Assembly: GCF_001427825.1 (NCBI RefSeq)
Contig: NZ_LMGT01000005.1
Location: forward strand, 124,001-188,000
Reading direction: 5' to 3'
Length of the DNA: 64,000 nt
DNA from: Brevundimonas sp. Root608
GTDB taxonomy: Bacteria; Pseudomonadota; Alphaproteobacteria; Caulobacterales; Caulobacteraceae
The notes below the pieces were generated by a model that saw nothing but the letters and a program-made list of their open reading frames with translations, did not search any database and was not told the origin of the DNA. The position numbers and the translations under genes were made by a program. Positions 1-9,814 of the stretch are shown here, in pieces. Positions within the stretch are counted from its first letter, which is position 1; each line of letters begins with the position of its first letter.

Positions 1-1204
1 CATCGTTCCGGATCAGCACAGGTTGGCCGCCGCGAGCCGGGGGCGGCAGGGCCTTCAGGACCGCGCGATCGGCGTCGGACAGGGCGGCCATGCGGCCGGC
101 GGCGGAGACGACGGACCAGCCGGGTTCGGCTGAGGTGATGGCCCAGCGGCCGTCCCAGACGGCTTCGACTCCGGGCGTCAGCGGCAAGGGCGGCGGAGGA
201 CGGCGGGTCAGTTCGCCGGGCTCGCGGGTGATGGCGACGCGGTTGGCGGCGGCCTCGATGCGAGCGCCGCAGAGGGTGGCGGTGAAGGATTCGCCGGAGC
301 GAAGGCGGGTCACGAGGGCGCTCAGCCGGTCCCGGCGGGGCGGGCGGTCACCGCCTCCGGCGCAGACGAGGACCGCGGCGAGGGCCTGAGCGTCGATGTC
401 GCGGGGCGGTTGGAACCACCCCTCTCCCCTCGGCAGAGGGGTTGAGCGGGCGGCGCAGCCGTCGTTCTGGCGCGAAAGGGTGAGGGGTTCCGGCGGCGGC
501 GCCGCATGGTGCCGTAACCCCTCGTCCGCCCACCCGGCTTTCGCCGGGCGGGCCCCTCCTTCTCCCGATGGGAGAAGGGAGGCGCGGGCGCGGCTGCGGG
601 CGTACGTCAGGTCCTCATTGGCCGGGTCGTCGATCCACGCCGCCCCCTGCCCCGCCAGCCAGTCGCGGACCTCCGCCCGGCCAGCGTCGAGCATGGGGCG
701 CAGCAGCATCAGCCCGCGCCCCTCGGGCCAGGCCGGAGACGGAGCCCAGTCGCGCAGCCGGCCGAGCGTGGAGCCTTCTTCCCGCATGACCTCGCCCTCG
801 GCGATGTCGTCGGCGGTGTGGGCGAACAGGATGATACGGGCGCCCGCCTCGCGCGCGGCGTCGGCGATCAGCGCGTGTCGGGCGCGGCGGGCGGCGGCCG
901 TCAGGCCCGTCGAGGGTTTCGGCCCGGCCCACGTCAGGCGCCGCCACTCCGCGCCGGCGTCCTGGGCGGCTGTCCGGGCGAAGGCGGTCCAGTCCGCGCT
1001 GTCGGGGTGGAGCCCGTGGTCGACCGTCAGGGCCAGCAGGCGTCGCCCGTTGGCCCGCGCCCAGCCGGCCGCGACGTGCAGCAGGGCGAGGGAGTCGCCC
1101 CCGCCCGACAGGGCCAGGGCGAGCGGATGATCGACGTCCGGCTCCAAGCGAGCGGACAGGCGGGCCAGAACCGGCCCGGTCCAGTCGTCCGGGGTCGGGT
1201 TCAG
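1..1204 (-). CDS. tilS: tRNA(Ile)-lysidine synthase, 3' end cut by window edge
   Basis: TilS adds lysine to C34 of the AUA-reading tRNA-Ile using ATP. The PP-loop motif LALALSGGGDSLALLH is read on the minus strand around 1090-1130, followed by TVDHGLHPDSADW and the HTADDIAEG segment, all typical of the N-type ATP-pyrophosphatase domain. The frame stays open to base 1, so the C-terminus lies outside the window. No ATG, GTG or TTG precedes the N-terminal helix. The likeliest start is CTG at 1204, which overlaps the cpoB stop as CTGA. TTG at 1147 is the alternative but removes part of the helix before the PP-loop. Last gene of the tol-pal cluster seen here. A palindromic repeat of about 175 bp is read through in frame (415-590). 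Confidence 0.88.
   Translation of the reverse strand, partial: MNPTPDDWTGPVLARLSARLEPDVDHPLALALSGGGDSLALLHVAAGWARANGRRLLALTVDHGLHPDSADWTAFARTAAQDAGAEWRRLTWAGPKPSTGLTAAARRARHALIADAAREAGARIILFAHTADDIAEGEVMREEGSTLGRLRDWAPSPAWPEGRGLMLLRPMLDAGRAEVRDWLAGQGAAWIDDPANEDLTYARSRARASLLPSGEGGARPAKAGWADEGLRHHAAPPPEPLTLSRQNDGCAARSTPLPRGEGWFQPPRDIDAQALAAVLVCAGGGDRPPRRDRLSALVTRLRSGESFTATLCGARIEAAANRVAITREPGELTRRPPPPLPLTPGVEAVWDGRWAITSAEPGWSVVSAAGRMAALSDADRAVLKALPPPARGGQPVLIRND
415..590. repeat. Palindromic repeat inserted in frame inside tilS
   Basis: The block contains several hairpins: CCCGGC-tttc-GCCGGG near 534-549, TTCTCCC-gat-GGGAGAA near 570-586, and CCCCT/AGGGG near 426-440. Similar hairpins occur between genes elsewhere in the window (8492-8611). 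The tilS frame is open through it, giving a low-complexity segment of Gly, Pro, Arg and Ala, while the sequence on both sides is TilS-like. Insertion of a mobile palindromic unit into a coding region is inferred from this. Confidence 0.65.
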
Positions 1205-2091
1205 CCCGGCCGCCGGACCGGCGTCGCGGCGGGGCAGCCGATGCGGGTCCGGGCCTCGGCCGCGCGGGTGCGGACCACCGGCGTCGCGGCCTCGGCGTAG
1301 CGGCGGCCGAACTCGGTCAGGGCGGTGCAGGCCTGGGTCTTGCGGTCGGTGGCGTTCAGCGCATTGGCCAGTTCCAGCGTGGTCGCCGGGGCCCAGGGCG
1401 TGGTCGGCCAGCCCCGCAGGGCGGCGGCGTAGGCCGAGACCGCGCCCGCATGGTCGCCGGCCGAGACGCGCAGGTCGCCCAGACGGCTCGAGGCCTCCTG
1501 GGCCTGGGGCGTGTCGGGCCAGGCGGCGATGACGGCCTGCAGGGCGCGGTCGCCCCGCGCCGGATCGCTGGCGGCCAGGCGCGCGGCGGCGGTCAGGTCG
1601 CGGGCGGCGTCGCCGGTCGGCGAGGTCGTCGGGATCGGGGCGTTGAGCTCGGCTTCGCGGGCGGCGGCCTGTTCGATGGCCTGCAGACGGCCCTCGGCGT
1701 CGCGCAGGCGGGTGGTCAGGGCGCCGTTGTCGCGCGTGGCCTCGTCCAGCTGGAAAGTCAGCCGCTCGAGGTCGCCGTTGACGCGCTGGACCGTGGCCTC
1801 CACGTCGGACAGCCGGCGATCCATCAGGCCGACGCGGCCCTGAAGCGCCACGACCTCGGCGTCGGGCTCGATGATGACGGGCTGTCCGGCGGCGTTGCGC
1901 TGGGTCACGGCGCGCTCGAGACGGCGCACATTGCGGTCCAGTTGGTCCAGCCGGCGCTTGTCCCACTGGATCGGCTCCAGCGGCGCGGTCTGGGCCACGA
2001 CGGTCGTGGTCCCGGCGATCAGGATCACGCCCAGGACCGAGATCAGGGCGTTGCGCGTACGGAGGGCGGCGGGCAGCTTCAGCATGGTCAT
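1201..2091 (-). CDS. cpoB: Tol-Pal cell division coordinator CpoB (YbgF)
   Basis: Periplasmic protein that coordinates outer-membrane constriction with peptidoglycan synthesis through TolA. The protein is 296 aa. It has an N-terminal export signal (hydrophobic stretch at residues about 14-34 ending VVAQ), a coiled-coil region of heptad-like Leu, Glu and Arg at about 45-140, and a C-terminal TPR-like region after about residue 165. The same frame extends upstream to an ATG at 2241, but that lies inside pal. ATG 2091 (or 2085) is preferred, with GGGACG just upstream. It sits downstream of pal and its TGA overlaps the probable tilS start. The C-terminal end is Pro/Arg-rich. Confidence 0.85.
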   Translation of the reverse strand: MTMLKLPAALRTRNALISVLGVILIAGTTTVVAQTAPLEPIQWDKRRLDQLDRNVRRLERAVTQRNAAGQPVIIEPDAEVVALQGRVGLMDRRLSDVEATVQRVNGDLERLTFQLDEATRDNGALTTRLRDAEGRLQAIEQAAAREAELNAPIPTTSPTGDAARDLTAAARLAASDPARGDRALQAVIAAWPDTPQAQEASSRLGDLRVSAGDHAGAVSAYAAALRGWPTTPWAPATTLELANALNATDRKTQACTALTEFGRRYAEAATPVVRTRAAEARTRIGCPAATPVRRPG

Positions 2092-2143
2092 GGTCGTCCC
2101 AGGGGCGCCGCCCCGCCGCGTGGCGACGGGGCGAAGGATCGTA

Positions 2144-2701
2144 TCAGCGCGTCGCGCCCGAGACGATCGCGGTGTGGGCGTTGCGGTTGCGGGCGAAGGC
2201 TTCTTCGGTCGAACCGGCGGCGATCGGCCGTTCCTTGCCATAGCTGATGGTGTCGATGCGGCCGGCGTTGACGCCGCGCTCGACCAGATAGGTGCGGACC
2301 GATTCGGCGCGGCGGGCGCCCAGGGCCAGGTTGTATTCGCGGGTGCCGCGTTCGTCGGCGTTGCCCTCGATGCGAACGGTCACAGTGGGATAGCGCTGCA
2401 GCCAGGCGACCTGGGCGTCCATGCGCGGATAGGCCTCGGGGCGGATCTGATAGCTGTCGAGGTCGAAATAGACCCGGTCGCCGACGTTGACGACGAAGTC
2501 CTGCTCGGAGCCGGGGGCGGCCGCGCCGACGGCGCCGCCGGTGATCGGGGCGGCGCTGTTGTCGTTGTACTGCTCGTTGCCGGCGGGCGGCACGGTCTCG
2601 CCCGCGCCGGTGTCGGCGGGACGGCGCGGGGTGCAGGCGGCGATGGCGGTCACGGCCAGGCCGACGGCGGCCAGACGGACCAGGGTCGAGGGCTTCATCA
2701 T
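2144..2701 (-). CDS. pal: Peptidoglycan-associated lipoprotein Pal
   Basis: Outer-membrane lipoprotein that binds peptidoglycan and TolB. It is 185 aa, with a lipoprotein signal ending VTAIAAC (lipidated Cys23), a Pro/Gly/Ala-rich linker, then an OmpA-like domain from about residue 70. Visible motifs are VYFDLDSYQI, the peptidoglycan-binding IEGNADERGTREYNLALG, and RIDTISYGKERP. The start has two adjacent ATGs (2701 and 2698) behind a strong GAAGGAG site. Gene order tolB-pal-cpoB is the standard one. A gap of about 120 bp to tolB allows a separate promoter, but none was identified. Confidence 0.96.
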   Translation of the reverse strand: MMKPSTLVRLAAVGLAVTAIAACTPRRPADTGAGETVPPAGNEQYNDNSAAPITGGAVGAAAPGSEQDFVVNVGDRVYFDLDSYQIRPEAYPRMDAQVAWLQRYPTVTVRIEGNADERGTREYNLALGARRAESVRTYLVERGVNAGRIDTISYGKERPIAAGSTEEAFARNRNAHTAIVSGATR

Positions 2702-2823
2702 CGGATCGTCTCCTTCAGGTGAGGCCGGGGCCTCTGACTTGGCTTTAAAGCGTTGCTACTGACGCGCCACCGGTTTCACCAGTCGCGATAACGCGGGTTT
2801 GAGCTACAGGGCTCGGTTTGTCG

Positions 2824-4185
2824 TCAGCTCGGGCAGGCGTCGGGGCCGGTCCCGCCCAGATTCGACGGCTGTTCGTCCAGAAGCGGCGACCAGGCCGGGT
2901 CCGAACCCCGGCCGTCGTAGCCGGCCTGGGCCACCACCCGGCCTGACAGGTCGACGGTCCACAGCCGGGTGTCGCCGCCCGGGCTCTGGCGCGCGAACAT
3001 GATGTAGCGCCCGTTCGGGGCCCAGGACGGACCCTCCTCGAAATAGCTGGACGACAGGATGCGCTCGCCCGAGCCGTCGGGCTTCATGACGCCGGTCGAA
3101 AAACGGCCGCCGCCCTGTTTGGTGAAGGCGATCAGGTCGCCGCGCGGGCTCCAGTTCGGGGCGGTGTACAGGCCGCCGCCGCGGGCGATGGCGCGCTGGC
3201 CAGTGCCGTCGGCGCGCATGACGTACAGGCGGGCGCTGCCGGACCGGTCCGAGGTGAAGACGATCTGGCTGTTGTCGGGACTGAACGAGGGCGAGGTGTC
3301 GATGCCGGGATCGCTGGTCAGGCGCCGCACCTGACGGCTGGACAGGTCCATCACATAGACGTCGGTGTTGCCGCCCCGGATGATCGAGAAGGCCATCTTC
3401 GACCCGTCGTTCGAGAAGCGCGGGGCCAGGACCTGGCCGTCGAACTCGCCGAGGCTTTCGCGGCGGCCGGTCGCCAGATTGTAGAGGTAGATGCGGCTGT
3501 AGTCCCTGCCCAGCGCTACATAGGTGATCTCGTTGGGATCGTTCAGCGAGAAGCGGGGCGACATGATGATCTCGTCGCCCTGGGTCAGATAGATCGGGTT
3601 GAACCCGTCCTGGTCCGAAATCGCCAGACGCGACAGGCGGTTCAGCTGGGTCCCGCTTTCGGAGACGAACACCACGCGGCTGTCGAACAGGCCGGTCTCG
3701 CCGGTCATGCGCTGATAGACCAGGTCGGCGATCTTGTGGCCGATCCGGCGCCATTGCTCGGGCGTGGCGGTGAACTGGTAGGAGGCCAGCTGGCACTGGC
3801 GATAGGGGTCGTACAGCCGGAAACCGTAGTCATTGCGGTCATCGGGCCGGCGCGTGACCGCGCCATAGAGCACCGCCTGGGCGCCGATCGAGGTCCATTG
3901 CGGGAAGTTGGGGGCATTGGCCAGGGTCAGCCCGGTCTCGACGAAGCCGGCCGGGTCCATCGGCTCGAAATAGCCCGAGCGACGCAGGTCGGCGCGGATG
4001 ACGCCGCCCAGGTCGGCCCCGTTCTGGCCGTCGAAATTGACCACGGCGATCTGCAACGGCCGCAGCACGCCCTGATCGACGACGATGTCTTCCTGCTGCG
4101 GCGGCGCCGGCGTCTGGGCCGACGCGGCCTCGGCGGCGAGGCTCGCCGCCAAGGCGGCTGTGGCCAGAAGAAGGGTCGTTCGCAT
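2824..4185 (-). CDS. tolB: Tol-Pal system protein TolB
   Basis: Periplasmic beta-propeller that links TolA and Pal. The protein is 453 aa. The signal peptide MRTTLLLATAALAASLAAEA is followed by the N-terminal D1 domain (residues about 35-165) and then WD40-like propeller blades with repeated SPDNSQIVFTSDRSG, SPRGDLIAFT and APNGRYIMFA motifs. The frame extends 13 codons upstream, but ATG 4185 has GGAG at good spacing and begins the signal peptide. Length and domain order match the family. It ends in a Pro/Gly-rich tail with DACPS. Confidence 0.96.
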   Translation of the reverse strand: MRTTLLLATAALAASLAAEAASAQTPAPPQQEDIVVDQGVLRPLQIAVVNFDGQNGADLGGVIRADLRRSGYFEPMDPAGFVETGLTLANAPNFPQWTSIGAQAVLYGAVTRRPDDRNDYGFRLYDPYRQCQLASYQFTATPEQWRRIGHKIADLVYQRMTGETGLFDSRVVFVSESGTQLNRLSRLAISDQDGFNPIYLTQGDEIIMSPRFSLNDPNEITYVALGRDYSRIYLYNLATGRRESLGEFDGQVLAPRFSNDGSKMAFSIIRGGNTDVYVMDLSSRQVRRLTSDPGIDTSPSFSPDNSQIVFTSDRSGSARLYVMRADGTGQRAIARGGGLYTAPNWSPRGDLIAFTKQGGGRFSTGVMKPDGSGERILSSSYFEEGPSWAPNGRYIMFARQSPGGDTRLWTVDLSGRVVAQAGYDGRGSDPAWSPLLDEQPSNLGGTGPDACPS

Positions 4186-4331
4186 CAAGGTCTCCAGTCG
4201 TCTGCGCGGGCGGGACCGACGCACCCGGACCGCGTGTTCGCCAGCTTGGGCGGGAATGCGGCGATAATCAGGTCCGCCAACCGGTCCAGGGCGATAGGTA
4301 GCCCGAAGGCGTCACATTGGTGAAGGCGCGA

Positions 4332-5126
4332 TCAGCGGGAGCCGCACATCGTCGCCGTCCGGAACGAAAAGGGCAGTTCCTGCTGTTCATAACCGGCGGG
4401 CATGTCGAATGGCGCGGCCGCATGGATGGCGCGAAGCACCGAATCGGCCGCCGCGCGCCAGCCCGGCTCGCTGCGCGGCTGGGTCAGGCGGGGACTGCCG
4501 ACGATCCGGCCGCGCGCATCCAGGGTGACGCGTACGCCGATGGTCAGGTCATCGCCGCCCGGAATATCGCAGTTCACGTCCCAGTGCGGGGTCACCTGGC
4601 CCGCGAGGGCCTGCAGCGAGGCCCGGCCGACGGCCTGCGGGGCCGAACCGCGGCCCGTCTGCCCCGTGGCCGGGCGCGTGCCGGGCCGGGTCGCGGGACG
4701 CGGCGGCCCCGCGAGGGCGTCGAGGTCCAGCGTCTCCTCGCGGCGCGGCGGGGTCGGGCGGGGCGGCGTGGGCCGCGGCGGGGTCGGCTGGGCGCGCGGC
4801 GGCGTGGGACGCGGCGGCGTTGTCTTCTTCAACGGCGTGGGCGTCGGGAGGGGCGGCGGGACCGGCTTCGGCTCGGGCGGCGCGGGAACCGGCTCGGGCG
4901 GCGGGGCCACCGGCGCCGTGGCGGCGTCCTCGGTGACCAGCTCCTCGCTCGGATTGTCGGCGGCGGCGGCCTCGATCACCACGTCGGAGACGATCGAGAC
5001 GGGCACGGCGTTGAGGATCGGACGCAGCTCGGCGCGGGGCGCGAACAGGCTGGCCGCCAGCACGGCGGCGATGGCGCCCCCGTGCACCAGGACGGAACCG
5101 ATCAGGGCCGGGCCTGGCCGTTCCAA
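4332..5126 (-). CDS. tolA: TolA-like energy transducer (TonB C-terminal domain)
   Basis: Inner-membrane protein that passes proton-motive force from TolQR to TolB-Pal. It is 264 aa, with one N-terminal membrane segment (residues about 8-28), an Asp/Glu and Pro-rich linker, and a run of TPPRP units at about 100-127 where enterobacterial TolA has a long helix. The C-terminal domain (about 170-264) resembles the TolA/TonB_C fold, with Cys in VNCDIPGG and in the final MCGSR. The start is TTG at 5126, four bases after the tolR stop, behind GGGGAGGG. Shorter than E. coli TolA; assigned by position and topology. Confidence 0.88.
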   Translation of the reverse strand: MERPGPALIGSVLVHGGAIAAVLAASLFAPRAELRPILNAVPVSIVSDVVIEAAAADNPSEELVTEDAATAPVAPPPEPVPAPPEPKPVPPPLPTPTPLKKTTPPRPTPPRAQPTPPRPTPPRPTPPRREETLDLDALAGPPRPATRPGTRPATGQTGRGSAPQAVGRASLQALAGQVTPHWDVNCDIPGGDDLTIGVRVTLDARGRIVGSPRLTQPRSEPGWRAAADSVLRAIHAAAPFDMPAGYEQQELPFSFRTATMCGSR

Positions 5127-5130
5127 GGCG

Positions 5131-5601
<471 letters not shown>

Positions 5602-5604
5602 GGC

Positions 5605-6366
<762 letters not shown>

Positions 6367-6498
6367 CGAAGGGCGTCCTTGCCGTCTGTCCGTCCCTGTG
6401 CACCGGACGGCCGTGGCGGTTGTGTGGCGTACTGCACCGGGTCTAGCGAGGTGTGGCGGCGACGTCACCCGTCTACACGCGTCAGGCGGGGGAAACGG

Positions 6499-6948
6499 CT
6501 ACGCTTCGCGCGCCAGCCACGGGCCGACCTTTTCCACGAGCGCCCGCGTGGGCCGCCGGGGCCGTCCATCCATATGGATGCACACGACCTCGACATCCGC
6601 CCGGCACAGCACGTCATCGCCGCGCGTGACCGTCTGGGAGATCAGCAACCGCGGCCCCTTCACCGCGTCATAACAGGTGCGCACGATGAGGGCGTCGTCG
6701 ATGCGCGCGGGCTTGAGGAAGTTCAGCCCCATCCTCGTCACCACGAAGGCCATGGGCTGGTCGCCGTCCAGCAGGTCGGCGTGGCCGATCCCCATCAGCC
6801 GCAGGCAGTCGGACCGGCCGCGCTCGAAATAGCGGACATAGTTGGCGTGATAGACCAGGCCGGTGAAATCCGTGTCCTCGTAATAGACCCGCACGGGCAG
6901 ACGGTGCTCGCGGCCCTCGAATCGGCCGGTCGTGGGCTGGTCGGTCAT
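6499..6948 (-). CDS. ybgC: Tol-Pal-associated acyl-CoA thioesterase YbgC
   Basis: Hot-dog fold thioesterase. The family hydrolyses short or acyl-ACP-bound thioesters and sits at the head of tol-pal clusters. It is 149 aa, with the signature VYYEDTDFTGLVYHANYVRY; Asp27 corresponds to the catalytic Asp18 of E. coli YbgC. Its ATG overlaps the stop of the upstream gene by four bases (ATGA), which suggests translational coupling. Length agrees with the family. Confidence 0.94.
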   Translation of the reverse strand: MTDQPTTGRFEGREHRLPVRVYYEDTDFTGLVYHANYVRYFERGRSDCLRLMGIGHADLLDGDQPMAFVVTRMGLNFLKPARIDDALIVRTCYDAVKGPRLLISQTVTRGDDVLCRADVEVVCIHMDGRPRRPTRALVEKVGPWLAREA

Positions 6949-7319
6949 GGGGTCGTCGCCGGCGGTCTGGGCAGGTGCGGACAGTCGGCGCGCAGCATGG
7001 CCTGGAATTCGGTCGCCAGCGGATCGTCGCTCATCATGATCCGGTTGGGGCGCGAGATGAAGCTGTACGCCGCGCTCTCGCCGCGCCGGCCGACATAGCC
7101 GCAGACGACGCGGCCCCGGCCCTCGTCCAGCAGGCGGATCTCGGCGGTGCGGCCCAGTTGCTCGCGGGCCTGGCGCAGCACCCGCCGGGCCGGGGGCTCC
7201 TCGACCACGCCCGGCCGCGAGGTGCGGACCGCCCCCCAGACGATCACCGCGCCCAGCAGCAGCACCGCGGCGCCCAGCACCGCGATCAGCCGGTCGGTTC
7301 GGATCGCCCTTCGCGCCAT
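6945..7319 (-). CDS. Membrane-anchored hypothetical protein upstream of ybgC
   Basis: 124 aa, no family recognised. An Arg-rich N-terminus is followed by one membrane segment at about residues 12-32 (LIAVLGAAVLLLGAVIVWGA), then a soluble domain with RRVLRQAREQLGRTAEIRLL, CGYVGRRGESAAYSFI and a C-terminal ADCPHLP. The two Cys could pair in the periplasm. The frame extends to 7391, but ATG 7319 has AAGGAGAGGC directly upstream. It overlaps ybgC by four bases, so it is likely cotranscribed with the tol genes. Confidence 0.75.
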   Translation of the reverse strand: MARRAIRTDRLIAVLGAAVLLLGAVIVWGAVRTSRPGVVEEPPARRVLRQAREQLGRTAEIRLLDEGRGRVVCGYVGRRGESAAYSFISRPNRIMMSDDPLATEFQAMLRADCPHLPRPPATTP

Positions 7320-7433
7320 GCGCCTCTCCTTCACGCGGAGCATGAAGGGGTTCGGCGATGGCGGAAAGGGGCCGCCTCCCCTTCCGTGCATCCCGGCTTT
7401 CGCCGTGGACGGGCGGACAGCGCGATGCGCGGG

Positions 7434-8468
7434 TTATTTGCCCCCGAACAGTCCGCCCTGCTCCGGTCCCCGGGGCGGTTCGGTCAGGCCGAGGTGGGCG
7501 TAGGCCCGGGCGCAGGCCATGCGGCCGCGCGGCGTGCGCTGGATGAAGCCCTGCTGCAGCAGATAGGGTTCGATCACGTCCTCGACGGCGTCGCGCGCCT
7601 CGGCGATGGCGGCGGCGAGGGTGTCCATGCCGACGGGACCGCCCCCATAGTTCTCGATCAGGGCCTTGAGAAAGCGGCGGTCGTTGGCGTCCAGCCCGGC
7701 CTCGTCGACCTCCAGCCGGGCCAGGGCGCGGGCGGCGGCCAGACGGTCGATCATCGGCGACCCTTCGGCCCCGGCGAAGTCCCGCACCCGGCGCAGCAGC
7801 CGCCCGGCCACGCGCGGCGTGCCGCGCGAGCGCGAGGCGATCTCGCGCGCGCCCTCGTCGTCGACCGCCACGCCCATCTTGCGCGCCGCCCCGGTGATGA
7901 CCCGCACCAGTTCATCGGGCGTGTAGAATTCCAGCCGCAGGGGAATACCGAAGCGGTCGCGCAGGGGCGTCGCCAGCAGGCCGGCCCGCGTCGTCGCCCC
8001 GACCAGGGTGAAGGGCGCCAGATCGATCCGCACCGAGCGCGCCGACGGCCCCTCGCCGATGATCAGGTCCAGCACATGGTCTTCCATGGCGGGGTACAGG
8101 ATCTCCTCGACCGTGGGGGCGAGACGGTGGATCTCGTCGATGAACAGCACGTCGCGCGGTTCGAGATTGGTCAGGATGGCGGCGAGGTCGCCGGCCTTGG
8201 CCAGGATCGGGCCCGAGGTGGCGCGGAAGCCGACGCCCAGTTCGCGGGCCACGATCTGCGCCAGGGTGGTCTTGCCGAGGCCCGGCGGGCCGAACAGCAG
8301 GACGTGGTCCAGCGCTTCGTTCCGGCCGCGCGCGGCGTCTATGAAGACCTTCAGATTGCCCTTGGCCTGCTCCTGACCCACGAACTCGGACAGGGTCTGG
8401 GGCCGCAGGGCGCGGTCGTAGGTTTCGCCGGGGGCGGGGTCGGCGGAGACGATGCGGTCGTCGGTCAT
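7434..8468 (-). CDS. ruvB: Holliday junction DNA helicase RuvB
   Basis: Hexameric AAA+ motor that drives branch migration with RuvA. It is 344 aa: N-terminal [18 protein letters not shown], Walker [13 protein letters not shown], Walker [11 protein letters not shown], sensor region [19 protein letters not shown], and a C-terminal winged helix with [13 protein letters not shown] and [12 protein letters not shown]. Full length. It follows ruvA in the same orientation after a 157-bp gap occupied by paired repeats. Confidence 0.98.
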   Translation of the reverse strand: MTDDRIVSADPAPGETYDRALRPQTLSEFVGQEQAKGNLKVFIDAARGRNEALDHVLLFGPPGLGKTTLAQIVARELGVGFRATSGPILAKAGDLAAILTNLEPRDVLFIDEIHRLAPTVEEILYPAMEDHVLDLIIGEGPSARSVRIDLAPFTLVGATTRAGLLATPLRDRFGIPLRLEFYTPDELVRVITGAARKMGVAVDDEGAREIASRSRGTPRVAGRLLRRVRDFAGAEGSPMIDRLAAARALARLEVDEAGLDANDRRFLKALIENYGGGPVGMDTLAAAIAEARDAVEDVIEPYLLQQGFIQRTPRGRMACARAYAHLGLTEPPRGPEQGGLFGGK

Positions 8469-8491
8469 GGGCGCACCCCGGAAACTCCGTG

Positions 8492-8611
8492 CATCCCGGC
8501 GAAAGCCGGGACCCGGTTCTTTCGCGGGGCAGTCTGCATGGGATTGGCGTCAGCGTATCGGCGGTCCGACCGGGTCGCCCAAAGCACTGGGTCCCGGCTT
8601 TCGCCGGGATG
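8492..8611. repeat. Inverted pair of 23-bp palindromic repeats between ruvA and ruvB
   Basis: Bases 8492-8514 and 8589-8611 are exact reverse complements (23 of 23). Each contains its own hairpin, CCCGGC-gaaa-GCCGGG at 8495-8510 and CCCGGC-tttc-GCCGGG at 8593-8608. Together they resemble a REP-type doublet. A degraded relative is seen near 7388-7408, and a similar hairpin is inside tilS. Confidence 0.85.
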
Positions 8612-8625
8612 ATCGGTTGAGAGAG

Positions 8626-9243
8626 TCACCGCCCCAGCTCCTGCAGGGCGGCGCGGATCACGGCGGACAGCTCGGCCTCCTCGCCCAGACGGATCAGGGC
8701 CTGGTCGACGGCGCGGCGGGCGTTGACCTCGGCCACGCCGAGACCGAGCAGGGCCGAGACCGCCTCGCCGGTGACGCTGGGCAGAGGCGGCGCGATTTCG
8801 GCATGAACGCCCGGCGCGCTCGGTGTGAAGGAGACGTCGCCCAGCGGCTTGCCCTTCAGTTCGGTGACGATGCGCAGGGCCAGCTTGGGGCCCACGCCGT
8901 TGGCCCGCGCCACCGCCGCCTTGTCCTCGCGCGCCACCGCCGCCGCCAGCTCTCCGGGCGGCAGGACGTCGAGCACGCTGAGCGCCGCCTTGGGACCGAC
9001 GCCCTGGATGCCGTTGAGAGTCAGGAAGGCCCGGCGCTCGTCCCGGGTCAGGAAGCCGTACAGCCGCGGGCCGCTCTCGGCGTTGAAGGTGGATTCGATC
9101 TGCAGGGTGGCCTCGTCGCCCGGGGCTGGCAGACGCTGCAGGGTGCGCGCGCCGCAGAACACCACATAGCCGACGCCCGAGCAGTCGATCAGACAATGGT
9201 CCTGCTCGACCTCGGCCAGCACGCCCCGGAGCCGGCCGATCAC
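8626..9243 (-). CDS. ruvA: Holliday junction DNA helicase RuvA
   Basis: Tetrameric junction-binding protein that loads RuvB. It is 205 aa: N-terminal OB-fold ([28 protein letters not shown]), two helix-hairpin-helix segments ([38 protein letters not shown]) and a C-terminal RuvB-binding domain (about 155-205). The start is GTG at 9243, whose last bases form the ruvC stop (GTGA), a sign of coupled translation. Confidence 0.97.
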   Translation of the reverse strand: MIGRLRGVLAEVEQDHCLIDCSGVGYVVFCGARTLQRLPAPGDEATLQIESTFNAESGPRLYGFLTRDERRAFLTLNGIQGVGPKAALSVLDVLPPGELAAAVAREDKAAVARANGVGPKLALRIVTELKGKPLGDVSFTPSAPGVHAEIAPPLPSVTGEAVSALLGLGVAEVNARRAVDQALIRLGEEAELSAVIRAALQELGR

Positions 9244-9776
9244 GCCGCCCCCCGCATCGCCAGCAGGGCCCGCTTGCGCAGCTGCGCATGGGTGATGGCC
9301 ACCGCCAGGGCGTCGGCGGCGTCGGCCTTCACCTCGCCCGCGGACGGCAGCAGGCGTTTGACCATGAAGGCGATCTGGCTCTTGTCGGCGTGGCCGGCGC
9401 CGACCACGGCCTTCTTGATCAGGTTGGGCGAATACTCCGCCACGGACAGGCCGCAGCGGGCGGGAGCCAGCATGACCGCCGCGCGGGCGTGGCCCAGCTT
9501 CAGGGTCGACGCCGGGTTCATGTTGACGAACACCTCCTCGATCGCCGCTTCGTCGCAGGCGTGCGCCGCGCAGACCGCGCCCACCCCCTCGAGGAGATGC
9601 AGCAGCCGCTCGCTGAACGGCGCGGCCTCGGGCGGGCTGATCACCCCGTGCGCGACCCAGCGCAGCCGCGAGCCCTCGGCGACGACCACACCCCAGCCGG
9701 TGCGGCGAAGACCGGGGTCAAGGCCGAGGATGCGAGTCGCCCCATCTGGAATCAAGGTGTTCGTCATTCGTTCCAT
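9240..9776 (-). CDS. ruvC: Crossover junction endodeoxyribonuclease RuvC
   Basis: Resolvase that cuts Holliday junctions. It is 178 aa with an RNase H-like fold: first acidic residue in [14 protein letters not shown] (Asp20), second in [18 protein letters not shown], and the final acidic pair in [16 protein letters not shown] 9776 follows GAGG by five bases; an in-frame ATG at 9767 is possible. First gene of a ruvC-ruvA-ruvB run. Confidence 0.97.
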   Translation of the reverse strand: MERMTNTLIPDGATRILGLDPGLRRTGWGVVVAEGSRLRWVAHGVISPPEAAPFSERLLHLLEGVGAVCAAHACDEAAIEEVFVNMNPASTLKLGHARAAVMLAPARCGLSVAEYSPNLIKKAVVGAGHADKSQIAFMVKRLLPSAGEVKADAADALAVAITHAQLRKRALLAMRGAA

Positions 9777-9814
9777 TCATGCCTCAAACGAGGTTGACGA
9801 ACAATGACCGGCCG

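Noticed and set aside
2092-2241. Longer cpoB start inside pal
   Set aside because: An ATG at 2241 lies within the pal coding region and would remove the signal peptide from the N-terminus; ATG 2091 is better placed.
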